From contig NZ_JAAVTX010000004.1 in the NCBI RefSeq assembly GCF_012163145.1, positions 310,001-374,000 on the forward strand: a DNA stretch of 64,000 nucleotides, read 5' to 3'. Positions 35,309 through 43,492 of this stretch are shown here, piece by piece (positions within the stretch are counted from its first letter, which is position 1; each line of letters opens with the position of its first letter). This DNA is from Falsiroseomonas frigidaquae (GTDB taxonomy: Bacteria; Pseudomonadota; Alphaproteobacteria; Acetobacterales; Acetobacteraceae). The position numbers and the translations under genes are program-made. A model generated the notes under the pieces. The model was not told where the DNA came from, did not search any database, and saw only the letters and a list, made by a program, of their open reading frames with translations.

Positions 35309-35653
35309 TCAGTTGGCGGAGAGTGCCATGCCGATGGCGATGCCCTGCACCTCCAGCCCATCATGCCGCAGTTCCGCCGTCGCGGTCAGCACCTGGTCAT
35401 CGCCGCGGCGGGCGCGGAAGCGACAGGTTTCCACCGCCCCCGCCTCGGTCTGGCCGCCGCAGGTGAAGCCCATGCGCTGCAATTGCGCGTAGAGCGGCCC
35501 GAGGCTGCTGCCCGGCGCATGGGCCGCCAGCAGGTCCCGCTCCAGTTGCTGCGCCCCGACCCGGGGGCCGGCCTTGATGTAGGGGGTCATCTCGAAGGGC
35601 GCGGTCCAGCCGCCGGCGAAGAACTGCGCGCCGACAACCAGCGCGCCCAGCAT
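35309..35653 (-). CDS. Hypothetical single-pass membrane protein
   Basis: A 114-aa product from ATG 35651-35653. It has one hydrophobic segment at its very start (LGALVVGAQFFAGG) and a soluble domain with two Cys (about 65 and 77) that could pair. Not recognised. The same frame is open for about 50 further codons upstream, reading a Pro-rich cytoplasmic tail (WYQPAPANDPAP...) and completing the membrane segment with NALITAGLM, but contains no ATG, GTG or TTG before a stop at the end of the D-aminoacylase gene. A non-standard start (an ATT or CTG) may be used, making a longer protein. Confidence 0.55.
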   Translation of the reverse strand: MLGALVVGAQFFAGGWTAPFEMTPYIKAGPRVGAQQLERDLLAAHAPGSSLGPLYAQLQRMGFTCGGQTEAGAVETCRFRARRGDDQVLTATAELRHDGLEVQGIAIGMALSAN

Positions 35654-35783
35654 CAGCCCCGCCGTGATCAGCGCATTGCGCGCGGTGCGCGACTTCGGCG
35701 CGGGCTGCTGGCCCGGGCCGGGCGGCGCCGGATCGTTGGCCGGCGCCGGCTGGTACCAGGCGCGCGGCCGAATGATGACCGGT

Positions 35784-37250
35784 TCAGGCGCGATGGCGCG
35801 TCACCAGCCGGCCCGGCTTTTCGCCGGTGGCCCCGCCCTGTTCGCCGAACCCGGCGCGGAAGGTGGGCACGCCATTGGCCCAGACTTCCTCGATGCCGAT
35901 GGAGGGCAAGGTCGGCGTCTCGAAGGTCGCGGCGTCGATCACCGTGGCGGGGTCGAACAGCACGAGATCGGCATAGGCGCCTTCCACCAGCGTGCCGCGA
36001 TCGACGATGCCATAGGCCTCCGCGCAGCGCCCGGTCATCTTGTGCACGGCCGTCTCCAGCGAGAACAGGCCGACATCGCGCACGTAATGCCCCAGCACGC
36101 GCGGGAAGGTGCCCCACAGGCGGGGATGCGGGTGGGCGTCATGCGGGATGCCGTCGCTGCCGATCATGGACAGCGGATGCGCCATGATCCGGCGCACATC
36201 CTCCTCATCCATCTGGAAGCTGATCTGGCCGGCCGGCGTCAGGCGCTCCGCCGCCGCCTTGATGTCGCTGTTCCAGCCGCGGGCGATGTCGTGCAGGTAC
36301 TTGCCGGCCATCTCCGGATGCGGGACGGACCAGGTGATCATCACCTTCACGTCGTCCCGCAGGCGATCCGGCATCAGCACGGTGGAGCCGGCCGGATAGG
36401 GATAGACGTCGTAGGCCACCTCCTGCGTCCGGGCATATTCGGCGATCAGCGGCAGGGTCTGGGTGGAGCGGCCGAAATTCTCCGGCAGCGAGCATTTGTG
36501 GTGGCTGATCTGCACCGCGACGCCGGCATTCTTGCCGATCTTCATCGTCTCCTCGATCGAGGCGAGGATGCGGTCCGCCTCGTCGCGCATATGGGTGGAA
36601 TAGAGGCCGCCGGTGGTGCGCAGCGCCTCCGCCACCGCGATGACTTCCTCCGTCGTCGCATGCTTGTTGGGGTCGTAGTACAGGCCGGTGGAGAAGCCGG
36701 AGGCGCCTTCCGCCAGCGCCTGCTTCAGGCGCTGGTGCATGTGGTGGATCTCGCGGTCATTCGCCGGGCGGGACACATCCCCATCCATGGCTTCCACGCG
36801 CATCGTCTGGTGGCCGACCAGGGCGTAGGTGTTGACCTCGCTGCCCTGCTTGCGCAGCGCCTCGGCGTAATCGCCGAAATCGCCGAAGCGCCACCAGCCC
36901 TCGGCGCCGATCAGGTCCAGCGGCGGCGGCGGCATGCGCTTGAAGCGGGCCGGCGACAGGCTGACGCCGCAGCAGCCGACCACCACCGTGGTGACGCCCT
37001 GGCTGGTCTTGCAGGTGGTGCATTGCGGGCCGCAGAGCACTGCGCGGTCGTCATGGGTATGGGCGTCGATGAAACCGGGGGCCACAACCCGGCCCTTGGC
37101 CATCACCTCCCGATCCGCGCTGGCGCCGCCGAGGTCGCCGATGGCGGCGATGCGGTCGCCCTTCACGCCGATGTCACCGGTGCGCCGCGGGCCGCCGGTG
37201 CCGTCGATCAGGGTGGCATCGCGGATGATGAGGTCGCAGCGGAGCGCCAT
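35784..37250 (-). CDS. N-acyl-D-amino-acid deacylase (D-aminoacylase)
   Basis: Amidohydrolase-superfamily zinc enzyme (488 aa) that hydrolyses N-acyl-D-amino acids. Start CDLIIRDATLIDGTGGPRRTGDIGV, metal motif PGFIDAHTHDD, the metal-ligand cysteine region TTVVVGCCGVS, STGLYYDP, GGLYSTHMRDEAD, QISHHKC and IGSDGIPH near the C-terminus match D-aminoacylases. The C-terminal beta domain (about 420-488) has GTLVEGAYADLVLFDP. It may work on N-carbamoyl or N-acyl D-amino acids and so relates functionally to the hydantoinase genes 1.5-9 kb away; this is inference. Confidence 0.93.
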   Translation of the reverse strand: MALRCDLIIRDATLIDGTGGPRRTGDIGVKGDRIAAIGDLGGASADREVMAKGRVVAPGFIDAHTHDDRAVLCGPQCTTCKTSQGVTTVVVGCCGVSLSPARFKRMPPPPLDLIGAEGWWRFGDFGDYAEALRKQGSEVNTYALVGHQTMRVEAMDGDVSRPANDREIHHMHQRLKQALAEGASGFSTGLYYDPNKHATTEEVIAVAEALRTTGGLYSTHMRDEADRILASIEETMKIGKNAGVAVQISHHKCSLPENFGRSTQTLPLIAEYARTQEVAYDVYPYPAGSTVLMPDRLRDDVKVMITWSVPHPEMAGKYLHDIARGWNSDIKAAAERLTPAGQISFQMDEEDVRRIMAHPLSMIGSDGIPHDAHPHPRLWGTFPRVLGHYVRDVGLFSLETAVHKMTGRCAEAYGIVDRGTLVEGAYADLVLFDPATVIDAATFETPTLPSIGIEEVWANGVPTFRAGFGEQGGATGEKPGRLVTRHRA

Positions 37251-37379
37251 GCGCGGGTTCCTTCAGGTCTCTGGGCGGTCTCAGGCAGGCTTCAATCGGA
37301 CTTCAGGCCTGGGCCGATCATGCCAAGCCGTGCGGCTGCGCGAAAGGGAGCCAGGGCGGTCGCGAGGCGTTCCTACCGC

Positions 37380-37568
37380 ATGACCCAGAAAAAGCTTCCC
37401 ACCGGCGCCGGCGAACGCATGAACAGCGCCGACCCATCCAGCAAGGACACCGCCGCCAAGGTCCAGCGGGGCGGCACGACCCGGAACCCGGACGCGAAGG
37501 TGCCCTCGGACCTTTATCCCGACCCGCCAGGGGTGACGGACCAGACCAAGGGCGCGCCGGACGACTAA
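37380..37568 (+). CDS. Small hydrophilic conserved-type protein
   Basis: A 62-aa, highly charged, Pro/Lys/Asp-rich peptide starting at ATG 37380 (MTQKKLPTGAGERMNSAD) and ending QTKGAPDD. It has no hydrophobic segment or cysteine and looks intrinsically disordered. Ribosome site is weak (GGCGAGGCG). Not recognised as a named family. It lies between two minus-strand genes. Confidence 0.55.
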   Translation: MTQKKLPTGAGERMNSADPSSKDTAAKVQRGGTTRNPDAKVPSDLYPDPPGVTDQTKGAPDD

Positions 37569-37570
37569 GG

Positions 37571-37590
37571 AAAAATCCGTCCGGACGGAT
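37571..37590 (-). terminator. Intrinsic terminator downstream of serine hydrolase
   Basis: The perfect palindrome ATCCGTCCGGACGGAT (37575-37590) is followed on the minus strand by a run of five Ts (37571-37575 complement). It sits 16 bases after the serine hydrolase stop and next to the end of the convergent small gene. Confidence 0.7.
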
Positions 37591-37605
37591 CGTGCGATCG
37601 ACCAG

Positions 37606-38625
37606 CTAGGCTTCGAGGAAGGCCGGCAGGATCTCCTCCACCAGCAGGGCATGGCGCGTCTGCACCTGGCCGCTGCGGCGCGGCACGTCCGGGTCCGAGA
37701 TCATCACCACGGTCAGCCCAAGCTCCGGCAGGATGTAGAGCATCTGGCCGCCATAGCCCCAGGCATAGAGCACCTGCTGGCCCCGCGCCTCCGCGATCCA
37801 CCAGCCCAGGCCATAGGATTGGCCGGACCAGGGAGATCGCGCCTGAGGAACCCAGGCCTCGCGCAGGAAGGCCTCGGGGATGATCTGGCGGCCCTCATGC
37901 CGGCCGCCCTGGCGGCAGCATTCGCCGAAGGCCAGCAAAGCGCGGGGCGAGAGCGCCATCTGGTTGCCGCCGAAATGCAGCCCCTGCGGGTCCCGCGCCC
38001 AATCGCCCACGCGATGGCCGAGCGGCTCGAACAGCCAATCCTGCGCCAGGTCGCGCAGGCTGCGGCCGCTGGCCCGCGCCAGGGCGGCGCCGAGGATGTG
38101 GGAGGTGCCGGTGGAATACAGCATCGCCCCGCCCGGCCGGTCCACCATCGGCCGGCCCAGCGCATCCCGCACCCAGTCGCGGCTGGCGACCCAGGCGCCG
38201 TAATTGGCGCCGGAGGTGCGCTCCAGCCCCGCCCGCATGGATAGCAGGTGGCGCAGCGTGATCTGCCGCACCGCCGGATCCGCATCCGGCGGGATGCGCC
38301 CGGCGAGCAGCGGCGCGACGGTCTGGTCCAGGTCGCGCAACACGCCACGCTCCAGCGCGATGCCGGCCAGCATGGCCAGGATGGTCTTGGAGGCCGATTT
38401 GATATTGGCCGGCCGATCCAGCCCGCCGCCGGCGAAGGCGCGTTCCGCCAGCGGCGTGCCGTTCTGCGCCACGATCAGGCTGCGCAGGCCGGGGGTGGTG
38501 GCGGCGCGGGCGAGGCCCTGGGCCAGGCGCGTGGCCTGGGCGCGCGCCGGCGTCGGGCTGGCCAGCAGCGGGGCGGTCAGCAGCAAAGCGGCGCCGAGCG
38601 CGGCGCGACGTCGGATCAGGATCAT
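37606..38625 (-). CDS. Serine hydrolase, beta-lactamase class C family, exported
   Basis: Periplasmic penicillin-recognising-fold hydrolase (339 aa). Signal peptide IRRRAALGAALLLTAPLLASPTPARA (cleavage near 29). The catalytic SxxK tetrad is S77-A-S-K80 in IKSASKTILAM, then LRHLLSMRAGLE, the YST motif for YxN, and a C-terminal WGYGGQMLYILPE in place of KTG/HxG. Probably an esterase or D-aminopeptidase rather than a true beta-lactamase. The start is ATG 38623-38625. An intrinsic terminator follows. Confidence 0.9.
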   Translation of the reverse strand: MILIRRRAALGAALLLTAPLLASPTPARAQATRLAQGLARAATTPGLRSLIVAQNGTPLAERAFAGGGLDRPANIKSASKTILAMLAGIALERGVLRDLDQTVAPLLAGRIPPDADPAVRQITLRHLLSMRAGLERTSGANYGAWVASRDWVRDALGRPMVDRPGGAMLYSTGTSHILGAALARASGRSLRDLAQDWLFEPLGHRVGDWARDPQGLHFGGNQMALSPRALLAFGECCRQGGRHEGRQIIPEAFLREAWVPQARSPWSGQSYGLGWWIAEARGQQVLYAWGYGGQMLYILPELGLTVVMISDPDVPRRSGQVQTRHALLVEEILPAFLEA

Positions 38626-38754
38626 CCCGCTGATCTGGGCCGCGAGGCGCCGGCCCCAAGGCCCGGGCGGCGGCCGGTTACACCTTGAAAAGGCTACGGA
38701 ACCGCAACGGGCTCCGCGGATGCGACACCCCGCCCGGGATGTCGCGCCCCTCGG

Positions 38755-40416
38755 TCAATCCGCGCCGTAGAGCGTCTTCGCCTCCGCCGCGCTGACCAGC
38801 CCATCCGCCACGTCCCGCTCCACCAGCGCCCGGTCGCGCTGCTTCGGGTCGCCCATGCCGCCGCCGCCGGGCAGCTTCAGCAGCAGCCGCTTGCCCTTGG
38901 GGACCACCTGGAAGCCCTTGGTGCGAATGGTGCTGCCATCGGTATGGCCGGCCCAGCCTGCCGCGCCATCACCGCCGCCATCGCGACCCTTCGGCGCATT
39001 GGCCACGCGGTCGAAGATGGCGTTCACGGCGAATTCGGCCTCGCCCTTGGTGCCGATCTCCATGATCTTGCCGAAGCCGCCACGGGTGCGGCCGGCACCG
39101 GCCGAACCCTCCCGCAGCTGGTTCTGCCAGAAGATCACGGGCGCGACATTTTCCGTCGCCTCCACCGGCATGGTGCGCACGCCGGAGGGGAAGGCGGTGC
39201 CGTCCAGCCCGTCCTTGGTCGGGCGCGCGCCGGTGCCGCCCGAATTGAAGGTGATGATCTCGAAATCCGGCAGTTCCGCCGCCGCGCCGGAGACCTGCGC
39301 GCCGCCGCGCAATGGCGGATTCCACAGCGCCGAGGAGCCTTCCGCATTCACCCGATCCGGCACCGCATGGTGCAGGCAGCCCATCATCAGGTCCGGCAGC
39401 AACTGGCCCACGATGTGCCGCACGGAGACCGGGTAGGGCCGCGGCGCATTCAGGATGCAGCCTTCCGGGATCTCCATGCGGAAGGGCGCGAGCGAGGCCC
39501 AGTTGTTGGGGATCTCGGGCGCCACCACCACCTTGATGCCGAAGCAGGAATAGGCGCGGCAATAGGCGGCGGGCACGTTGATGCCGCGGCCGGACAGACC
39601 GGAAGTGCCGGCGTAGTCCACCACGATCTCATCCGCCTTCACCGTCATCGCCGCCTTCAGCGTGACCGGTGCCTCATAGCCATCGGAGGTGATCTGGCTG
39701 CTGTAGGTGCCCTGCGGCAGCTTCGCGATTTCCTCCAGCGTTGCCTTCAGCGAGCTGTCGAAGATGTAGGCGGCCAGCGGGTCCAGGCTGTCCATGCCGA
39801 ACTCGTCCAGCATCTCGACCAGCCGCTTGGCGCCGGCATCGTTGCAGGCACAGAGCGAGTAGATATCGCCCTCCAGCTCCACCGGCGTGCGGGTGCCGAC
39901 GCGGACGAAGTCGAACAGCGTCTCGTTCGGCTGGCCCTGGTCGAAGCATTTGACGATCGGGATATACAGCCCTTCCTCGAAGACGCTGCGGCCCTCGGGG
40001 CCCATGCCGAGGCCGCCGACATCGATGACATGCGCGGTATTGGCGAAGAGCCCCACGATCTTCCCGCGCTGGAAGGCGGGCGTCACGACGGTGAGGTCGT
40101 GCAGGTGGCCGGTGCCGAGCCAGGGGTCGTTGGTGATGTAGTGGTCGCCCGGCTTCATCGTCTCGGCCGGGAATTTCGCCAGGAAATGGCCGACCGATTC
40201 CATCATGGAGTTCACATGGCCCGGCGTGCCGGTGACGGCCTGCGCCAGCATGCGGCCCTGCAGGTCGAAGACGCCGGCAGACAGGTCACCGGCTTCCCGC
40301 ACCGTGGTGGAGAAGGCGGTGCGGATCATGATTTGCGCCTGTTCCTCCACCACCGCGATCAGGCGGTTCCACTGGATCTGCTGCTGGATTTTTGTCAATG
40401 CGTCAAAGGTGGTCAT
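38755..40416 (-). CDS. hyuB: Hydantoinase B / oxoprolinase subunit B
   Basis: Second subunit (553 aa) of an ATP-dependent hydantoinase/N-methylhydantoinase/5-oxoprolinase-type complex that opens cyclic amides. The start LTKIQQQIQWNRLIAVVEEQA, then FSTTVREAGDLSAGVFD, HYITNDPWLGTGHLHD and the C-terminal GGGGMGDPKQRD are typical of HyuB. Its partner HyuA is encoded 1 kb upstream rather than adjacent: a GIY-YIG nuclease gene has come between. The ATG 40414-40416 overlaps that gene's stop as ATGA. A GCGACA/TGTCGC hairpin lies at 38722-38745 after the stop. Confidence 0.94.
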   Translation of the reverse strand: MTTFDALTKIQQQIQWNRLIAVVEEQAQIMIRTAFSTTVREAGDLSAGVFDLQGRMLAQAVTGTPGHVNSMMESVGHFLAKFPAETMKPGDHYITNDPWLGTGHLHDLTVVTPAFQRGKIVGLFANTAHVIDVGGLGMGPEGRSVFEEGLYIPIVKCFDQGQPNETLFDFVRVGTRTPVELEGDIYSLCACNDAGAKRLVEMLDEFGMDSLDPLAAYIFDSSLKATLEEIAKLPQGTYSSQITSDGYEAPVTLKAAMTVKADEIVVDYAGTSGLSGRGINVPAAYCRAYSCFGIKVVVAPEIPNNWASLAPFRMEIPEGCILNAPRPYPVSVRHIVGQLLPDLMMGCLHHAVPDRVNAEGSSALWNPPLRGGAQVSGAAAELPDFEIITFNSGGTGARPTKDGLDGTAFPSGVRTMPVEATENVAPVIFWQNQLREGSAGAGRTRGGFGKIMEIGTKGEAEFAVNAIFDRVANAPKGRDGGGDGAAGWAGHTDGSTIRTKGFQVVPKGKRLLLKLPGGGGMGDPKQRDRALVERDVADGLVSAAEAKTLYGAD

Positions 40417-41414
40417 GTTGGAGTTGTTGTCCTCTGAAGCGCGTCAATCCACTTGTCATACCGTTGCCCGGTCGCTTCGTGTTCCCACACGTGCGGGCCG
40501 CGAAGCGACGTACAGGTCAAAACGGCGGCGGCGGCCGATGTACTTCCAACCGGGAAATCCGATCTAAGTCTTAAGAAGGCTGGCTTCTGGGGGTGCTGCT
40601 CAAGAAGATCTGATTGGTGTAATTTTGTCCGCAGCGCCAGAGATGATGTTGGGCAGGCACCGCCGACGGATTTCCTAAGCTCCGACCCAGCCAGCAGGAT
40701 GAAACCAGTACCATCGGCCATCATCTGAGCACTCACATCACGTGCGCCGATAAAACGAAAAATTTCTGCATTCAGGCTCTCGTGGCCTGGATTGATTGCG
40801 GCGAAGGGCTGCGCAGGATTTTCCCGTTTCGCGATTTCAGCCGACAATGTCGCATTATTTTTTTCGTTCAATTTTCCTTCCGCAATCATAGGGGATGGTC
40901 GGCCACGGAACACGCGAACCCCCAAAATTTCGGCAAGCAAGGCAACATCATCAGCAAAATCGCGCGCAAACGCCGCGTCACCATCGCTCAGCTTGCCCGC
41001 AGATGTTTGATCAGTGAATACCTTCGTCCTCCGCAACGACCGCGCGACCTCGACGAGCAAATGTTCTGCTCGTCGAGCATGAGCCTTGTTGAAGGTTTCA
41101 TCAGTTGTCGAGGCTACCGCGATCTGCTGCCAGTCGGCCTTTTCTAAGGCATGATGCTTGCCTCGAAACCGGTCGGACAGTGAGTCGCATTCGCCAATGT
41201 AGATGGCGTCGACACCGTCGCTCTCGCCCGACAAAAAATAGACCGCCGGACGGCTGCCTTCCTCGCGCTCCTTCATGGCCGCAAGACGGCTAAGTGGGCA
41301 GCTGGTGACGACGGTTGTGCTGCCAGCAATGGTTGCAGTTCTGAGGCCGTCCGGGTCTCCCTCGTGCAGGGTTAAGCGTATCAGCCGTGTGCGGGAACTA
41401 CGGATACTTGTCAC
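40413..41414 (-). CDS. GIY-YIG nuclease with DUF4357, inserted between hyuA and hyuB
   Basis: A 333-aa protein. Residues about 54-130 form a GIY-YIG endonuclease domain (AVYFLSG...AIYIGECDSLSDRFRGKHH, with the catalytic Arg and a Glu in RRAEHLLVEVARSL). About 240-330 match DUF4357 (TGFILLAGS..., SDFPVGSTSAAAAVLTC). Such pairs occur in predicted defence and restriction contexts. The start is GTG 41412-41414, inside the hyuA end, preceded by GGAG; its stop overlaps hyuB's ATG. Base composition is unlike its neighbours (31 of 60 bases G+C in the lines from 40801 and 40861, versus 42 of 60 in a hyuA line), which suggests recent acquisition. Nothing indicates a role in hydantoin metabolism. Confidence 0.8.
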   Translation of the reverse strand: MTSIRSSRTRLIRLTLHEGDPDGLRTATIAGSTTVVTSCPLSRLAAMKEREEGSRPAVYFLSGESDGVDAIYIGECDSLSDRFRGKHHALEKADWQQIAVASTTDETFNKAHARRAEHLLVEVARSLRRTKVFTDQTSAGKLSDGDAAFARDFADDVALLAEILGVRVFRGRPSPMIAEGKLNEKNNATLSAEIAKRENPAQPFAAINPGHESLNAEIFRFIGARDVSAQMMADGTGFILLAGSELRKSVGGACPTSSLALRTKLHQSDLLEQHPQKPAFLRLRSDFPVGSTSAAAAVLTCTSLRGPHVWEHEATGQRYDKWIDALQRTTTPT

Positions 41415-43479
41415 GGGACAGCTCCAGGTAACCTAGCCCATCGACCCGGCAGCGCCAGCCCGGCCCCACCAGCGTGCTGGTCTCGGCTTCCGCGACGATG
41501 CACGGCCCCGGCACGGTGGCGCCAGCCGGCATTTCGGCGCGGTCATAGACCTTCCATTCCGCCACCTGCCCCGTCGCCGTGTCGCGCACCTGCTGCACGC
41601 GGATCGGCGCGGGGGCCTGCGCATCGGCCACTGGTGCGACAGGCTCCACCGCATCCGCCACCGTCGCGACGGTCACGGCGAAGGACAGGATCTCCACGTC
41701 GCTGCCCGGCACCGGCCGGTCGTAGAAGCGGGTGTACTCGGCATCATAGGCCGCGCGGATTTCGGCGATGTCCTGCACGGTCAACGGCCGCGCAGGCAGC
41801 GCCACGTTGATCTCGTGGCCCTGGCCGACATAGCGCATGAAGGCGATGCGGTGTTCCTCGGTCGGCGCGCCGAAGGATCCCTCGGCCACAACGCGCGAAG
41901 CCTCCGCCGACATCTCGGCCAGCAGCGCATTCACCGCATTCACGTCGAAGGTCCGGAACCGCTGGTACAGCGACTTCACCACCTCGTACCCGACCGGCGC
42001 GCGCAGGAATCCGATGGCGGAGCCGACGCCGGCGCCGGACGGCACCAGCACGCGATCCACGCCGATCTTCTCCGCCACGCGATAGCCATGCACCGGCCCG
42101 CCACCACCAAAGGCGATGATGCCGCGGCCGCCATAGCCTTTTCCTGATTCGATGGCATGGACACGCGCCGCATTGGCCATGTTCTCATCCACCATCTCGA
42201 CCACGCCGAGCCCCGCCATTTCCGGCGCCAGCCCCAGCCCGCGGCCAACATGCGCATCCAGCGCATCCAGCGCCGGCTGCACATGCAGCTTCAGCGCGCC
42301 GCCGGCAAACAGGTCGGGCTCGTAGCGGCCGAGCGCCAGGTTCGCATCCGTCACCGCCGGCTTGTCGCCGCCGCGGCCATAGCAGGCCGGCCCCGGATCC
42401 GCACCGGCGCTTTCCGGCCCGACCTGGATGCGGCCCAGCGCATCGAGATGCGCGATCGAGCCACCACCGGCGCCGATCTCCACCATCTCGATCACCGGAA
42501 TCCGCAGCGGCAGCCCGGAGCCCTTCTTGAAGCGGCCGACGCGCGCCACCTCGAAGGTGCGGCTGGCCTGCGGCGCGAAATTGTCGATCAGGCACACCTT
42601 CGCCGTCGTGCCGCCCATGTCGAAGGACAGCACCTTGGACCAGCCGCGCTGCTTCGCGACATGCGCCGAGAAGATCGCGCCACCGGCCGGGCCGGATTCC
42701 ACCAGGCGGATCGGGAATCGCGCCGCGGTGTCCAGCGTGGTGAGGCCGCCGCCCGACAGCATCATGAACAGCGGGCAGGTGAAGCCGCCTTCCTTGAGGC
42801 CCGTCTCCAGCCGCCGCAGGTAGCTCGCCATCAGCGGCTGCACATAGGCATTGGCGGCGGTGGTGGAGAAGCGCTCCCACTCCCGCATCTCCGGCGAGAC
42901 TTCGGAAGACAACGAGATCGGCAGTTCCGGCCACATGTCATGCACGATCGCGGCGGCGCGCTTCTCATGCGCCGGATTCACGAAGGCATGCAGGAAGCCG
43001 ATCGCCAGGCTCTCGATGCCCTCGGCGCGCATGATTTCCACCTGCGCCCGCACTGCGGACTCATTCAGCGCCAGCAGGATGCGGCCCTCATTGTCCAGCC
43101 GCTCCGGCACGGTCAGGCGCCAGCGGCGCGGGATCAGCGGCTGCGGCAGGTCGATGTTGAGGTCGTACTGGTCATAGCGGGACTCATTGCCCAGCGCGAG
43201 CACGTCGCGAAAACCATCGGTGGTCAGCAGCGCGGTCTTGGCGCCCTTGCGCTCGATGATCGCATTGGTGGCGAGCGTGGTTCCGTGGATGACCAGCGCG
43301 ATGTCGGCGGGCGTCAGGCCAGCGCGGTCCATCACCAGCTTCACGCCGTTCAGCACGCCAAGTTCCGGCGCATGCGGCGTGGTCAGGACCTTGCCGGTCC
43401 AGCGCTCACCGTCACGCTCGACGGCCACATCAGTAAAGGTGCCGCCGATATCGACAGCTAGGCGCGCCTGGAAGCTCAA
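41398..43479 (-). CDS. hyuA: Hydantoinase A / oxoprolinase subunit A
   Basis: ATP-binding subunit (693 aa) of the hydantoinase/oxoprolinase complex, with an actin-like ATPase fold. Features: ARLAVDIGGTFTDVAVE at the start, IHGTTLATNAIIERKGAKTALLTTDGF, SSEVSPEMREWERFSTTAANAYV, FDMGGTTAKVCLI and GRGIIAFGGGGPVHGY. It begins with an unusual TTG (43477-43479), preceded by GGAG, seven to nine bases upstream. Two lower-GC genes flank it on either side within the same transcriptional direction. Normally hyuA and hyuB are adjacent. Confidence 0.94.
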   Translation of the reverse strand: MSFQARLAVDIGGTFTDVAVERDGERWTGKVLTTPHAPELGVLNGVKLVMDRAGLTPADIALVIHGTTLATNAIIERKGAKTALLTTDGFRDVLALGNESRYDQYDLNIDLPQPLIPRRWRLTVPERLDNEGRILLALNESAVRAQVEIMRAEGIESLAIGFLHAFVNPAHEKRAAAIVHDMWPELPISLSSEVSPEMREWERFSTTAANAYVQPLMASYLRRLETGLKEGGFTCPLFMMLSGGGLTTLDTAARFPIRLVESGPAGGAIFSAHVAKQRGWSKVLSFDMGGTTAKVCLIDNFAPQASRTFEVARVGRFKKGSGLPLRIPVIEMVEIGAGGGSIAHLDALGRIQVGPESAGADPGPACYGRGGDKPAVTDANLALGRYEPDLFAGGALKLHVQPALDALDAHVGRGLGLAPEMAGLGVVEMVDENMANAARVHAIESGKGYGGRGIIAFGGGGPVHGYRVAEKIGVDRVLVPSGAGVGSAIGFLRAPVGYEVVKSLYQRFRTFDVNAVNALLAEMSAEASRVVAEGSFGAPTEEHRIAFMRYVGQGHEINVALPARPLTVQDIAEIRAAYDAEYTRFYDRPVPGSDVEILSFAVTVATVADAVEPVAPVADAQAPAPIRVQQVRDTATGQVAEWKVYDRAEMPAGATVPGPCIVAEAETSTLVGPGWRCRVDGLGYLELSRDKYP

Positions 43480-43492
43480 TTATTTCTCCATC

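Noticed and set aside
37606-38625. Class C beta-lactamase resistance gene
   Set aside because: SxxK is present but the KTG motif is not, and the sequence fits broad serine hydrolases; no resistance claim is justified.
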